Shown: positions 1 to 22,000 of the stretch, piece after piece
How the letters are laid out: the number at the start of each line of letters is the position of its first letter
Position numbering within the stretch: position 1 is the first letter of the stretch
From: Actinomadura oligospora ATCC 43269
GTDB lineage: Bacteria > Actinomycetota > Actinomycetes > Streptosporangiales > Streptosporangiaceae
Direction: 5' to 3'
DNA length: 64,000 nucleotides
Assembly: GCF_000518265.1 (NCBI RefSeq)
Contig: NZ_JADG01000003.1
Location: 434,001-498,000, forward strand
The notes under the pieces: model-generated
What the model was told of the DNA's origin: nothing
Database searches by the model: none
What the model saw: only the letters and a program-made list of their open reading frames with translations
Made by a program: the position numbers and the translations under genes

Positions 1-1
1 G

Positions 2-6834
<6,833 letters not shown>

Positions 6835-6838
<4 letters not shown>

Positions 6839-7010
6839 CCCCGGCCGCCGAGAACCTGGTCAGCGTCCTGGAGGACCGGGGCGTCCGGCTGTCGCTCGCC
6901 GAGGGACGGCTGCGGGTGCTCGCCCCCGCCGAGGCCCTCACCGAGGAGCTGCGGCGGGAGGTGGCCGCGCACCGCGAGGACATCATCGCGCTGCTGCGGG
7001 GACGCGACGT
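6835..7010 (+). other. TubC-type N-terminal docking domain of the second NRPS
   Basis: The first 58 residues contain [20 protein letters not shown] and end in [11 protein letters not shown]. That is the hairpin-helix pattern of TubC-N (beta-hairpin docking) domains, which dock the acceptor C domain to the C-terminal tail of the upstream synthetase. The upstream NRPS ends with a short acidic helix-forming tail, so the pair fits a donor-acceptor junction. The assignment rests on pattern resemblance only. Confidence 0.8.
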
Positions 7011-10000
7011 CCGGCCCCGCCGACCCGGCCCGCCGCCGGTGCGGCCCGCCGGACGGGACGTCCCGCCGCCCCTGTCGTTCGCGCAGCGGCGGCTCTGGTT
7101 CCTGCACCGGCTCGACCCGGCCTCGTCGGAGTACAACATGCCGACGGTGCTGCCGCTGCCCGGCCCGCTCGACGTTCCCGCGCTCGCCGCGGCCGTGGAC
7201 GCCCTGGTCGCGCGGCACGAGGCGCTGCGCACCCGGTTCGCCGCGGGCCCGGACGGCGTGCCCCACCAGGTCATCGACGCGCCGCGGCCCGGCGTGCTGG
7301 TCCGCGACGACGTGAGCGGCGAGCCCGACCCGGCCGCCGCCGCCCGCGCGCTGACCGACGCCGACGAGACCGCGCCGTTCGACCTCGCCGCCGGCCCGCT
7401 GCTCCGCGTCCGCCTCGTCACCACCGGGCCGGACGACCACCTGCTCAGCTTCGTCCTGCACCACGCCGTCGCGGACGACTGGTCGATCGCCCTGCTGCGC
7501 CGGGAGCTCGCCGTCCTGTACGAGGCGTTCTCACGCAGCGAGCCGTCGCCGCTCGCGCCGCTGCCCGTCCAGTACGCCGACTTCGCGGTGTGGCAGCGCG
7601 CATGGCTGACCGGCCCGGTCCTGGAGGCCGAACTCGACCACTGGCGCGGACGCCTCGCCGGATCCGCGCCGCTGGAGCTGCCGACCGACCGCCCGCGTCC
7701 GGCCGTCCGCTCCTCGGAGGGCGACGCGGTCGAGTTCGCGATCCCCGAGGAGGTCGCCGAGCGGCTGCGCGCGTCCGGCCGGGACGCCGGGGCCACCATG
7801 TTCATGGCGCTGATGGCGGCGTTCACGGTCGTCCTCGGACGGTTCGCCGGGCAGGACGACGTGCTCGTCGGCACGCCGGTCACCAACCGCGACCGCGCCG
7901 AGGTCGAGGACGTGGTCGGCTGTTTCGTCAACACCCTGGTCATGCGCACCGACCTGTCCGGCGACCCGACGCTCGCCGAGGTCATGGCGCGCGTCCGTCG
8001 GGTCGCCCTGGACGCCTACACGCATCAGCACCTTCCCTTCGAACGCCTGGTGGAGGACCTCGCCGTCGACCGCGACCGGTCCCGCACGCCCCTGTTCCAG
8101 GTGCTGTTCAACTACGACCAGGACGGCGGCGCCAACCCGGAAGCGGAGGATAGCCAGGACCGACCCGCGTCCGGCGTCCGCGTCACCGCCAAGTTCGACC
8201 TCACGCTGTTCCTGGTGGAACGCGACCACGGCCTGACCGGAACGGCCGAGTTCAGCGCCGAGCTGTTCGACCGGTCCACGATCGAGCGTCTGGTCACGGC
8301 CCTGCGGATCGTCCTGGAGCAGATGGCGGTCGCACCCGAGCGCCACCTGTCGGAGCTGTCGCTGCTGACCGTCCCCGAACGTACCCGGCTGCTGGACGAC
8401 TGGGCCGGGGACGGCGGGACCGTGCCGGACGTCCCCGGCGTCCACGACCGGGTGACCGCGCCCTCCGAGGCGACGGCCGCCGTCGCCGGGGACACCGTCC
8501 TCACCTACGGGGACCTGCGCGCCCGCGCCGGACGCCTCGCCGGGCACCTGCGCGCCCTCGGCGTCGGCCCGGAGACCGTGGTCGGCGTGTGCCTTCCGCG
8601 CGCCGGGGACCTCGCCGGTGCGAACCTCGCCGTCGCGCTGCTGGCGATCTGGAAGGCGGGCGGCGCGTACCTCCCGCTCGACCCCGCGCTGCCGGTGGAA
8701 CGGCTGGCGTTCATGCTGGCCGACAGCGGCGTCCAGGTCGTCGTCGGCACCTCCGACGCCGTGGACGACCTGCCCGTCGGAGCCCGCGCGCACGTCGTCG
8801 CCCTCGACGACCCGACGAGCGAGGTGATGATCGCCGCCGCCCCCGAACCCGGCCCATTGCCGACGCATCCGGACCAGACCGCCTACGTGATCTACACGTC
8901 CGGCTCGACCGGACGGCCCAAGGGCGTCCAGGTCACGCACGGCAACCTCGCCGCCTACCTGGACGGCGTGATCGACCGCTTCGGGTTCGGCCCCGGCGGA
9001 TACGCGCTCGTTCAGTCGGCCGTGACCGACTTCGGCAACACGATGCTGTTCGGGGCACTGCTGTCCGGCGGGACGCTGCACCTCATCGACGCGGACGTCG
9101 CGGCCGACCCGGTGCTGCTGCGCGGCTACCTCACCGGACACGCCATCGACCATCTGAAGATCGTCCCGTCCCATCTGGCGGCGCTCGCGGTCGGCGGCCT
9201 GGAGGGTCTGCTGCCCGCGAAGACGCTGGTCCTGGGCGGGGAGGCGGCTCCGGCGGGGCTGGTCGAGGACGTCCTGAACGTCGCGGGCGACCGCGCCGTG
9301 ATGAACCACTACGGCCCGACCGAGACCACCGTCGGCGTCGCCACCGACCGGCTCGAGCCGAACCGGCCCGTCACCATCGGACGGCCACTCCCGCACGCCC
9401 GCCTCTACGTTCTCGACGCGTCGCTCAACCCCGTGCCGGTCGGCGTGCCGGGCGAGCTGTTCATCGCGGGCGTCGGCGTCGCCCGCGGCTATCGCGGACG
9501 CCCCGACCTCACCGCCGCGTCCTTCCTCGCCGACCCGTACGCCGCCGACGGCACGCGGATGTACCGGAGCGGCGACCGCGTCCGGTGGCGTCCCGACGGC
9601 CGCCTGGAGTTCCTCGGACGCGTCGACGCCCAGGTCAAGGTGCGCGGGTTCCGCGTCGAGCCGGGCGAGATCGAGGCGGCGCTGACCTCCCGTCCGGACA
9701 TCGCCGCCGCCGTCGTCACCGCGCGCGGCGAGGGCGCGGAGCGGCGGCTCGTCGCGCACGTCGTCCCGGCCGCGGGCGTGGACGGCCTGCCGCCCGCGAG
9801 CGAGCTGAAGGCGGCGCTGGCGAAGCGGCTGCCCGAACCGCTGATCCCCGCTGCCTACGTCGAACTGGCGTCGCTGCCGCGCACCGCCAACGGCAAGATC
9901 GACCGGAGGGCGCTGCCCGAGCCCGGCCAGGACGCCGGGGACGAGTCCTCCGCGTCCCCGCGCACGCCCGCCGAGGAGATGCTCGCCGGGCTGTGGGCGC

Positions 10001-13000
10001 GGGTCCTCGGCCGCGACCGGATCGGCGTCCACGACAACTTCTTCGAGCTGGGCGGGCACTCGCTGCTCGCGACGCAGGTCGTGTCCCGGATCCGGACGGC
10101 CTTCGGCGTCGAGGTGCCGCTCTCGGCGCTGTTCGACGCGCCGACCGTCGCGGGCCTCGCGCCGCGCCTGGACGCCGCGCCGTCCGGCCTGGTCGTCCCG
10201 CCGGTCGTGCCGGTCGAACGCGGCGGACGGCTCCCGCTGTCGTTCGCGCAGCAGCGCCTCTGGTTCCTGAACCAGCTCGAACCCGGGTCGTCGGACTACA
10301 ACGTGCCGGTCGCGCTCCGCCTGCGCGGCGATCTCGACGTCCCCACCCTGCGCCGCGCTTTGGACGCCGTCGTCGAACGCCACGAGGTGCTCCGGACGCG
10401 CCTGGTCGCGGGCGAGGACGGCGAGCCCCACCAGGTCGTGGACCCGCCCGCGCCGACCGACCTCCCGCTGACCGACCTGTCCGGCGCTCCCGACCCCGGC
10501 GAGGGCGCGCGCGACCTCGTCGCCCGCGACGCGGCCGAGCCGTTCGACCTGGCGGCCGGGCCACTGCTGCGCGTCCGGCTGCTGCGACTGGCCGACGACG
10601 AGCACATCCTCGGCCTGTGCATGCACCACGTCGTGTCCGACGAGTGGTCGGCGGGCGTCCTGCGCTCGGAGCTGAGCGCGCTGTACGGCGCGTTCTCCCG
10701 CCGCGAACCGTCACCGCTGCCGCCCCTGCCCGTCCAGTACGCCGACTTCGCGGTGTGGCAGCGCGAGTGGCTGACCGGCGACGTCCTGGACGGCCAGCTC
10801 GCCCACTGGCGCGACGCGCTCGACCGGCTCCCGGTGCTCGACCTGCCCACCGACCGCCCGCGCCCGGCGGTCTGGACGGCGCGCGGCGCGATGGTCGACT
10901 TCACCGTCCCCGCCGAGGTCACGGCCGGTCTGCGAGCCGTCACCCGCGACTCGGGCGCGACGATGTTCATGACCCTGCTCGCCGCGTTCGGCATCCTGCT
11001 GAGCCGTTATGCCGACCAGGAGGACGTCGCGGTCGGGACGCCGATCGCGAACCGGAACCGTGCCGAGACCGAGGGCTTGATCGGTTTCTTCGTCAACACC
11101 CTGGTCATGCGTACCGACCTGTCCGGTGACCCGACGTTCCGGGAGTTGCTCGACCGCGTCCGCCGCACCGCGCTCGACGCCTACGCTCACCAGGATCTGC
11201 CGTTCGAGCAGCTCGTGGACGCCCTCCAGCCCGACCGCGACCGCACCCGCCACCCCCTCTTCCAGGTCATGTTCGGCGTGGACTGGCGCGACGCCCCCGA
11301 GCCCGGCACCGGGGAGCTCGGCATCGAGTCCGGCGCGGTGGACCGCCCGGTCGCGCAGTTCGACCTGACCGTGACGCTGGGCGGCGAGGGCGACCTGCTC
11401 GGCGGCGAGATCGAGTACGCGACCGACCTGTTCGACGAGCGGACCGTCCGGCGGATGACCGGGCACCTCGCCGCCGTCCTCGCCGCCGTCGCCGCGGCGC
11501 CCGACCGCCGCCTGTCCGAGCTGCCCATGCTGGACGACACCGAGCGGCACACGATCGTCCACGACTGGAACCGGACCGCGCACCCGTTCCCGGCGGACGC
11601 GGGCGGCGTCCACGACCTGATCGCCGAGCAGGCCTCCACGCATCCCGACATCACGGCCGTGACCTGCGGCGATGTCGTCCTGACCTGCGCGGATCTGGAG
11701 GCCCGCGCGAACCGGCTCGCCCGCCACCTGCGCGGCGCGGGCGTCGGCCCGGAGACCGTCGTCGGCCTGTGCCTGCCACGCGGAGCCGACCTGGCCGTCG
11801 CGCTGTTCGCGGTGTGGAAGGCGGGCGGCGCGTACCTGCCGCTCGACCCCGGCTACCCCGCCGACCGGCTCGCGTTCATGCTCACCGACAGCCGCGCGTC
11901 CGTGCTGGTCGGGCACGCCGAGGTCGTGGACGACCTGCCCGTCGGCCGCGCCCGCCCGGTGATCCTGGACGACCCGGCGACGGCCGCGCTGATCGACGCC
12001 GAGCCCGCCATCCCGCCCGAGGGCGTCGCCGTCCACCCTGACCAGACCGCCTACCTGATCTACACCTCGGGCTCCACCGGACGGCCCAAGGGCGTCCAGG
12101 TCACCCACCGGGGCGCGGTCAACCTCGCCGTCGCCCAGCGGGCGGCGTTCGGCGTCGCGGCGGGCGAGGCGGTGCTCCAGTTCGCGCCGTCCAGCTTCGA
12201 CGCGACCGTCTGGGAAGTCCTCATGGCCTGGACGGCCGGAGCGACCCTCGTCATCGCCACCGACGAAGACCGTGCCGACCCGTCCCGCCTTGCCGAGCTG
12301 ATCCGCGACCGGGGTGTGTCGCTCGCGACCCTCCCGCCCGCCCTGCTCGGCTCCCTCGACCCGGAGGCACTGCCCGCGCTTACGACGCTGATCACGGCGG
12401 GGGAGCCGCTGAGCCGCGACACCGCCGACCGCTGGGGCACGGGCCGCCGCCTCGTCAACGCCTACGGCCCGACCGAGACGACCGTCTGCGCCACGACCGC
12501 CCGGATCACGCCGGGGGACGACGACGCGCCGCCGATCGGGACGCCCATCGCCAACACCTGCGTCTACGTGCTCGACCGCGCGCTCCGGCCCGTCCCGCCA
12601 GGGGTCCCCGGCGAGCTGTACGTCGGCGGACCGAGCGTCGCGCGCGGCTACGCGCGCCGTCCCGACCTGACGGCCGAGCGGTTCGTCGCCGACCCGTTCG
12701 CCGCCGACGGCTCCCGCCTGTACCGGACGGGCGACCGCGTCCGGTGGCGCGACGACGGGCGGCTCGACTTCCTCGGACGCGTGGACGAGCAGGTCAAGGT
12801 GCGCGGATTCCGCGTCGAGCCCGGCGAGGTCGAGGCGGCGCTGCGCGCGCATCCGGCGATCGGCGCGGCGGCCGTCGTCGCGGACGGCGACGGCGACGAC
12901 CGCCGCCTGGTCGGCCACCTCGTCCCCTCCGATCCGGCGGAGGGCGTCCCCGAATCCGGAGACCTGCGCGCCTTCCTCGAACGGACGCTGCCGAGCCACC

Positions 13001-16000
13001 TCGTCCCGTCGGTGTTCACCGAGCTGAGCGAGCTGCCGCTGAGCCCGAGCGGCAAGATCGACCGCGCCGCGCTGCCCGCCGTGGACGGCTCCGGGGGCGC
13101 GTCCGCCGGGAGTTTCGTCGCCCCGCGCGACGCGACCGAGGAACGCGTCGCGGAGATCTGGGCCGACCTGCTCAAACTCGACCGCGTCGGCGTCACGCAC
13201 GGCTTCTTCGAACTCGGCGGCCACTCGCTGCTCGCGACCCGTCTCGTCGCGCGGATCCGCACGGCGTTCGACGTGGACGTCCCGCTCGCCTCGCTGTTCG
13301 CCCGCACGACCGTCGCCGACCTCGCCCGCCAGATCGAGGAGGGCGGCACCGCCGGGAAGCCCCCGCTGCTCCCGGCCGACCGGGACGGCGGCGACCCGCC
13401 GCTGTCGTTCGCGCAGCAGCGACTCTGGTTCCTGCACCGGCTGAACCCCGCGTCCGCCGAGTACAACGTCCCGATCACGCTGCTCTTCGACGGCCCGCTC
13501 GACACCGCCGCGCTCGTCTCGGCGCTCGACGCGACCGTCGCGCGGCACGAGGTCCTCCGGACACGGCTCGTCGCGGACGACGACGGCACGCCCCGCCAGG
13601 TCGTCGACCCGGCGCGCGGCGCTGACGTCCGGACCGACGACGTCAGCGGCGCCCCCGACCCCTGGGAGGCGGCGCTGGCCCTGCTCACCGAGGACGCGCG
13701 GACACCGTTCGACCTGGCCGCCGACCCCCCGCTCCGCGCTCGGATCATCCGGATAGGCGACGGCGACGGGCCATATGTCTTGAGCCTCGTCCTGCATCAC
13801 GTCGCCTCGGACGAGTGGTCAGCGCGGGTGCTGCGGCGCGAGCTGACCGTCCTGTACGAGGCGTTCTCACGCGGCGAGCCGTCGCCGCTGCCGCCGCTGC
13901 CCGTCCAGTACGCCGACTACGCGGTGTGGCAGCGCGAGTGGTTGCGCGGCGACGTCCTGGAGTCGCAGCTCGCGTACTGGCGGGACCGCCTGGAGGGCGC
14001 TCCCCGGCTCGAGCTGCCGACCGACCGTCCGCGCCCGGCGGTGTCCTCCCCGGACGGCGCGACCGTCGAGTTCGCCGTCCCGGCGGAGACCGCCGAGGCC
14101 CTGCGCGCCCTGAGCCGCGCGTCCGGCGCGACGATGTTCATGACGCTGCTGGGCGCGTTCACCGTCCTGCTCGGACGGCACGCCGGGCAGGACGACGTCC
14201 TCGTCGGGACCCCCGTCGCCAACCGGGACCAGGCCGAGACCCAGGACCTGGTCGGCCTGTTCCTCAACACCCTCGTCGTCCGCGCAGACCTGTCCGCCGA
14301 CCCGACGTTCGCCGAGCTGGTCGGCCGCGTCCGGGACGCCGCGGTCGGCGCTTTCGGACACGCCGACCTGCCGTTCGAGCAGCTCGTGGACGCGCTGGGC
14401 GTCGAGCGCGACCGGTCCCGGCACCCGCTGTTCCAGGTGCTGTTCGACTACGCCGCCGCCGACCCGGACACCGACGCCCCCGCCGGTGAGGACCCGGGCG
14501 GTGAGGACCTGGGCGGGACGGAAATGGGGCTGCCCGCCGTGGCCGCCAAGTTCGACCTGCGCCTGATCATGGCCGAGGATGGGGACGGCCTCGGCGGCGT
14601 CCTGGAGTTCAGCACCGCGCTGTTCGACGAGGCGACCGTCCGCGCGATGGCCGACCGGCTGGCGACCCTCCTGGAGACCGTCGCCCGCACCCCGGAACGC
14701 CACCTCTCCGAACTCCTGCCCCTGACCGACGACGAACGCCGCCGCGTCCTCACCGACTGGAACAGGACCACCCCGGCGTTTCCGGCGGACGGCGGCGTCC
14801 ACCTCCTGATCAGCGAGAACGCCACCTCCCGGCCCGGCGCGACAGCCGTTGAGGCGGACGGCGAGACCCTCACCCACCGCGAGCTGGACGAGCGCGCGAA
14901 CCGCCTGGCCCACCGCCTCCGGAGCGTCGGCGTCGGCCCGGAGACCGTGGTCGGCGTCGGCCTGCCACGCGGCACGGCCCTGCCGGTCGCGCTGCTCGCG
15001 GCCTGGAAGGCGGGTGGCGCGTACCTGCCGCTCGACCCGTCCCTGCCCGTCGAGCGGCTCCGGTTCATGCTCGCCGACAGCGGCGTGCAGGTGCTCCTCG
15101 GCGCCACCGACACCCTCGAAAGCCTCCCGGCGGGCCGGACGCTCCACGTCGCCCTGGACGACCCGTCCCTCGCCGACCTCCCCTCCGAGCCCCTCCCGGA
15201 CGCCGCCGCCCATCCGGACCAGCTCGCCTACGTCATGTACACCTCGGGCTCGACCGGACGGCCCAAGGGCGTCCAGGTCACGCACGCCGGGCTCGCCAAC
15301 TACCTGCGCTGGGCCGTCGCCGCCTACGACCTGGACGCGGACGCGACCGTCCCGCTCCACTCCTCGCCCGCGTTCGACATGTCGGTCACCAGCCTGTTCG
15401 CCCCGCTCGTCGCGGGCGGACGCGTCGTCCTCCCCGCCGACCCGGACGGCCCGGAAGCCCTGGCCCGCCTCCTCCGCGACCACCCCGGCCTCACCCTGCT
15501 CAAGGTCACTCCCGGCCACATGGCCCTCCTCGCCGAGCAGCTGACCGGTGAGGAGGTCGCCGACGCGGCCCGGCGGCTGGTCGTCGGCGGCGAGGCGCTC
15601 CCCGCCGCGACCGTCGCGCGCTGGCGGGCCGCCGCGCCCGGAACCCCGGTCGTGAACGAGTACGGCCCGACCGAGACCGTCGTCGGCTGCGTCGTCCACG
15701 AGATCCGGGACGACGCCATCGACCCCGTGCCGATCGGAACGCCCGTCGCGGGCACCCGCGTCCACGTGGTCGACGCGTTCCTCAACCCGGTCCCGGTCGG
15801 CGTTCCGGGCGAACTGCTCATCGGCGGACGCGGCGTCGCGCGCGGCTACCGCTCCCGCCCGGACCTGACCGCCGAACGCTTCGTCCCCGATCCGTTCGCC
15901 CCCGACGGCTCCCGCCTCTACCGGACGGGCGACCGCGCGCGCTGGCGCGCCGACGGCCGCCTCGAATTCCTCGGACGCCTCGACGATCAGCTCAAGGTGC

Positions 16001-19000
16001 GCGGCTACCGCATCGAGCCGGGCGAGATCGAGGCCGCGCTCACCGCGCTCCCCGAGGTCTCCGCCGCCGTCGTGACCGCGCACGGCGACGGCGTCGACCG
16101 GCGGCTCGTCGCCTACGCCGTGCCCGCCGACGCCGAGACGGGCCTCCCTGACGACCTGCGAGGCGTTCTCCGCCGCACGCTGCCCGAACACCTCGTCCCG
16201 TCCCTGGTCATCGAGCTGGACGCGCTGCCTCTGACCAGCAACGGCAAGGTCGACCGCGCCGCGCTGCCAGCCCCCGAAGCGTCCGGCCAGGACGACGCGA
16301 GCCACGACCGCATCGCGCCGCGCACGCCCACCGAGGAGGCCCTGGCCGGGATCTGGGCCGAGGTGCTCGGAATCGACCGCGTCGGCGTCCACGACGGGTT
16401 CTTCGAGCTCGGCGGGCACAGCCTCCTGGCCATCCGGGTCGCGTCCCGCGTCCGCGCCGCGCTCGGTGCCGAGGTCCCGATCGGCATGGTCTTCGACCAC
16501 CCGACCGTCGCGAGCCTGGCCGCCGTGCTGGATGACGCGGCCACGCCCCGCGCCGTGCTGCCGCCGGTCGTCCCGGTCGGGCGGGACCGGCCCCTGCCGC
16601 TGTCGTCCGGGCAGCGCCGCCTCTGGTTCCTCAACCAGTACGACCCGGACTCGGCCGAGTACAACGTCCCGCTCGCGCTCCGCCTCACTAGGCCGCTCGA
16701 CGTGGCGGCCCTCAGCGCCGCCCTGGACGCGCTGACCGAACGCCATGAGATCCTCCGAACCCGGCTGGCGGCGGACGCCCACGGTGTCCCGCACCAGGTC
16801 ATCGACCCGCCCGGAGGATTCCCGCTGGAGGTCACCGACGTCACGTCCGCCGCCGACCCGCAGGACGAGGCACGACGCCTCGCGGGACTCGACGCCGTCC
16901 GCCCGTTCGACCTCGGTGTCGAGCCGCCCTGCCGAGGACGGCTCGTCCGGCTCGGCGACGACGACCACGTGCTCGTCCTCGTCCTGCACCACGTCGCGTC
17001 GGACGAGTGGTCGGCCGCGATCCTGCTGCGCGAACTGAACGTCCTTTACGCGGCGTTCGCGGCGGGGGAGCCGTCGCCGCTGCCGCCGCTGCCGGTGCAG
17101 TTCGCCGACTACGCCGTCTGGCAGGACGAACGCGTCCAGGACGGTCTCCTGGACGCCCAGCTCGACCACTGGCGGGACGTCCTCGCGGGCGCGCCCGTCC
17201 TGGACCTGCCCACCGACCGTCCCCGGCCGCCCGTCGCGTCCACGGCGGGCGCGCTCGCCGAGTTCGAGGTGCCCGCGCCCGTCGCGGCCCGCCTGCGCGA
17301 GATCGCGTCCGGCGCGGGCGCGTCGATGTTCATGACGACCCTCGCCGCGTTCGCCGTCGTCCTCGGCCGCCACGCCGGGCAGCGGGACGTCGTCGTCGGG
17401 ACCCCGGTCGCGGGTCGCGTCGCCGCCGAGACCGAGGCGCTCGTCGGCTTCTTCGTCAACACGCTCGTGCTGCGCGCCGACCTGTCCGGCGACCCCGCGT
17501 TCGCCGAGCTGGTCGGGCGCGTGCGGGCCGCCGCGCTCGACGCCTACGCCCACCAGGACGTCCCGTTCGAGCAGCTCGTGGACGCCCTCCAGCCCCGCCG
17601 CGACCGCTCCCGGACGCCCCTCTTCCAGGTGTTCTTCGACTACGTCGCCCGTGGCGGCACCGCGCCCGCCCCCGGGGACGAGCCGGACGCCACCGCCCTC
17701 GACGTCGGCGAGCTGGAACTGGCCACCACCCAGGCCAAGTTCGAACTGAGCCTCGCGCTCTCCGAACCGGACGACCCCGACGGTGCCCTCGGAGGCTCGA
17801 TCGAGTACCGCACCGACCTGTTCGACCCCGCGACCGTCCGCCGCCTCGCCGACCACTTCGTCACGCTGCTCACCGCCGTCGCCGAGGCCCCGGACGAACC
17901 CCTCTCCGGCCTCTCCATGCTCCCCGAGCCCGAGCGGCGGCTGCTGGTCGGGACCTGGAACGCCACCACCGTCCCGCGCCGGGCGGACGGCGTGCACGCG
18001 ATGGTCGCCGTCCGTGCCGCCGAGCACCCCGACGACCTCGCCGTCGCCGACCGCGAAACGACCCTCACCTACCGTGAGCTGGACGAACGCGCGAACCGCC
18101 TCGCGCACCACCTCCGCTTCCTCGGCGTCGGACCCGAGACCGTCGTCGGCGTCTGCCCCGAACGCGGAGCCGACATGGTCGTCGCGCTGCTCGCGGTGTG
18201 GAAGGCGGGCGGCGCGTACCTGCCGCTCGACCCCGACCATCCGGCCGAGCGGCTGGCGTTCATGCTCACCGACGCGCACGCCGTCCTCCTGCTCGGCCAC
18301 CGCCGCCCCCTGGAGCGGCTCCGCGAGGGCGCGGCGGCCGTCCCGTGCCGCGTCGTCGCCCTGGACGCCCCCGGAACGACCGCCGCACTCGCCGACCAGC
18401 CGGACGGCACGCCTCCGGACGCCGGGCCGCCCAACCCGGACCGGCTCGCCTACGTCGTCTACACCTCCGGCTCCACGGGCCGTCCCAAGGGCGTCTGGCT
18501 CACCCACCGCGGCCTGGTGAACGTCGTCGCCTGGCGGCAGGACACCTTCCGCCTGACCACCGCCGACCGCGTCCTGCATAAGACGCCCCTCGGCGTGGAC
18601 GTCGCGACCGGCGAGATCTTCTGGCCGCTCGCGGTCGGCGCGCGCGTCGTGGTGTCGGACGGGCACCCGGCGGACGTCGACGGCCTCGCCGAGACCGTCC
18701 GGGACCAGGACGTCACCGTCCTCGACTGCGTCCCGTCGCTGCTGCACCACCTCGTCCGACGGGACGCGTTCGGGCAGGCCAGGGCGCTGCGGCTGGTGAT
18801 CTGCGGCGGTGAGGCGCTGCCCGCCGCCGATGTCGCGCTGCTCCAGGACCGGCACCGCCGCATCGTCGTGGAGAACGTGTACGGGCCGACCGAGGCGTCC
18901 ATCGACGTGTCGTCGCACTGGTGCCGCCGCCCGTCCGGGACGTCCGGGCACCTGCCGATCGGGAAGCCCGTCGCCAACACCCGCCTGTACGTCCTGGACG

Positions 19001-22000
19001 ACGCGCTCAACCCGGTGCCGCCCGGCGCGTCCGGCGAGCTGTTCGTCGCCGGGGCCGGGCTCGCGCGCGGCTACGTCGACCGGCCCGACCTCACCGGCGA
19101 GCGCTTCACCGCCGACCCGTTCGCGGCCGACGGGTCCCGCATGTACCGGACGGGCGACCGCGTCCGCTGGCGCGCCGAGGGCGTCCTGGAGTTCGTCGGA
19201 CGCGTCGACGACCAGGTCAAGGTGCGCGGCAACCGCGTCGAACCCGGCGAGATCGAGGCCGCGCTGCGCACCCACCCCGGCGTCGCCGCCGTCGCGGTGA
19301 CCGCCTGGGGCGACGGCGCGGAACGCCGCCTGGCCGCCTACCACGCCACCCCGCCCGGCGCCTCCGCCCCGACACCGGATGGCCTTCACGCTTTCCTGGC
19401 CCGCACGCTCCCCGACCACATGGTCCCGGCCGCCTTCATCGAGCTGCCCAAGCTGCCGCTCGCCGCGCACGGGAAGGTGGACCGGGCAGCGCTGCCCGCC
19501 CCCGAGACCGGCCGGACACCCACCTCCGGAACGGCCCACGTCGCGCCCCGCACCCCGACCGAGCGGATCCTCGCCGACATCTGGGCCGAGGTGCTCGACC
19601 TGGACCGGGTCGGCTCCGGAGACGACTTCTTCGCCCTCGGCGGCCACTCCCTGCTGGCCACCCGAGTCGTCTCCCGCGTCCGGACGGCCTTCGCGACCGA
19701 CCTTCCCCTCGCCGAACTGTTCGACCACCCGACCGTCGCGGGCCTCGCCGCCGTCCTGGACGCGTCGGCGCGTCCGGCCGCAGCCCCGCCGATCGTCCCC
19801 GCCGGACGGCCCGGGACGCCGCTTCCGACGTCCTTCGGGCAGCAGCGGCTCTGGTTCCTGGACCAGCTCGACCCCGGCTCGCCCGAGTACAACATCCCGA
19901 TCGCGCTGCACCTCACCGGCCCGCTCGACGTGCCGGCCCTGACCCGCGCCGTCTCCGGGCTGGTCGCCAGGCACGAGGCGCTGCGGACCCGGATCGTCGC
20001 CGACCCCGGCGGCGTCCCGATGCAGGTCATCGACCCACCGGACCGATTCGAACTCGCGACCGGCGACCTGTCCTCCGATGCGGGTTCCCTGCTACGCGCC
20101 GAGCGGGATCCTCTGCTGCGCGCCGAGCGGATCGCCGCCGCTGACGCGACCACCCCGTTCGACCTGGCCACCGGGCCGCTGTTCCGGGGCCGCCTGCTCC
20201 GCCTCGGCCCGGACGACCACGCCCTGATCCTGTGCGCGCACCACGCCGTCGCGGACGAGTGGTCCGTCGACCTGCTGTACCGCGAACTCGACACGCTGTA
20301 CCGGGCGTACCGGCGCGGCGAGGAGCCCGACCTGCCGCTCCCGGCCGTCCAGTACGCCGACTTCGCGCTATGGCAGCGCGACTGGCTGCGCGGCGAGGTC
20401 CTGGACGAGCAGCTCGCCTACTGGCGCGACCGGCTCGCCGGGGCGGCGACGCTGGAGCTGCCAGCCGACCGTCCGCGTCCGGCGGTCCGCTCGCACGAGG
20501 GCGACCTGGTCCGGTTCGCGGTGCCCGAGCCCGTCGCCGCCGCGCTCCGCGCGCAGGCCCGCGACGGCGGCTCGACCATGTTCATGGTGCTGCTCGCCGC
20601 CTTCGCCGCCGTCCTCGGCCGCGCCTGCGGACAGCGGGACGTGGTCGTCGGCACCCCGATCGCCGGACGCGACCGCGCCGAGACCGAGGACGTCGTCGGG
20701 TTCTTCGTCAACACCCTGGTCATGCGCACCGACCTGGCCGGTGACCCGACGTTCGCCGACCTCGTGGCCCGGGTGCGCGGCGCGGCGCTCGGCGCGTACG
20801 CCCACCAGGACGTCCCGTTCGAGCAGCTCGTCGAGGCCCTGCAACCCGAGCGCGACCGGTCCCGCCACCCGCTGTTCCAGGTCCTGTTCAACTTCGAGGC
20901 CGCCGACGCCGCGACCTCCGGACCGGACGAGGACGGCCCGTCCCCGAGCGGCGCGCTGACGGGCGCCCCGCTCGGACCGCCCGGCGCGACCTATGCCAAG
21001 TTCGACCTGCGCCTGATCCTGGCCGAGGAGCAGGGGCTGTCCGGCGCGATGGAGTTCAGCACCGACCTGTTCGACCGGACGACCGCCGAACGCCTCGTCC
21101 GGCACCTGACGGCCCTGCTCACGGCCGTCGCCGACGACCCGGACCGTCCGCTGTCCACGCTCCCCGCGATGGACGGCGCCGAGCGGCGGCGCGTCCTGAC
21201 CGCGTGGAACGACACCGCCGAACCGGTGCCCGCCGGGGCCGTCCACACGTGGGCGTCGGTCATGGCCGTCCAGCAGCCGGGCGCCCCCGCCGTCGTCGCG
21301 GACGACGGCACCCTCACCTACGCCGAGCTGGAAGCGCGCGCGAACCGCCTCGCGCACCACCTGCGCGCGGTCGGCGTCGGCCCCGAAACGGTCGTCGGCC
21401 TCTGCCTCCCGCGCGGCATCGACCTGATCGCCGCGCTGCTCGCGGTCTGGAAGGCGGGTGGCGCGTACCTGCTGCTCGACCAGGACCTTCCGGACGGCCG
21501 CCTCGCCTACGTCCTGTCCGACAGCCGCGCCTCGGTCGTCGTCGGCACCGCCGACACCCTCGCCGACCTGCCCGCCGGACGCACCCGGACCGTCGAACTC
21601 GACGACCCGGTGACGGCCGCGCTCACCGCCGCGTCCCCGGACACCCCGCCGGACGTGCCCGTCCACCCCGGCGGCCTCGCCTACGTCATGTACACGTCGG
21701 GCTCGACCGGCCGCCCCAAGGGCGTCCAGGTCACGCACGGCGGCCTCGCCGCCTACGTGCACGGCGTCACCACCCGCCTCGGCCTGGACGGCCCGGGACG
21801 CGGCTTCGCGCTGCTCCAGTCGCCCGCGACCGACCTCGGCAACACGATGATCTTCGGCAGTCTCGCGTCCGGCGGCACCCTGCACCTCCTCGACGCGGAC
21901 AAGGCCGTCGAACCGGACGCCGTCCGCGCCTTCCTGGCCGCCCACGCCATCGACCACCTCAAGATCGTCCCCTCGCACCTCATCGCGCTCGCGGGCGGCA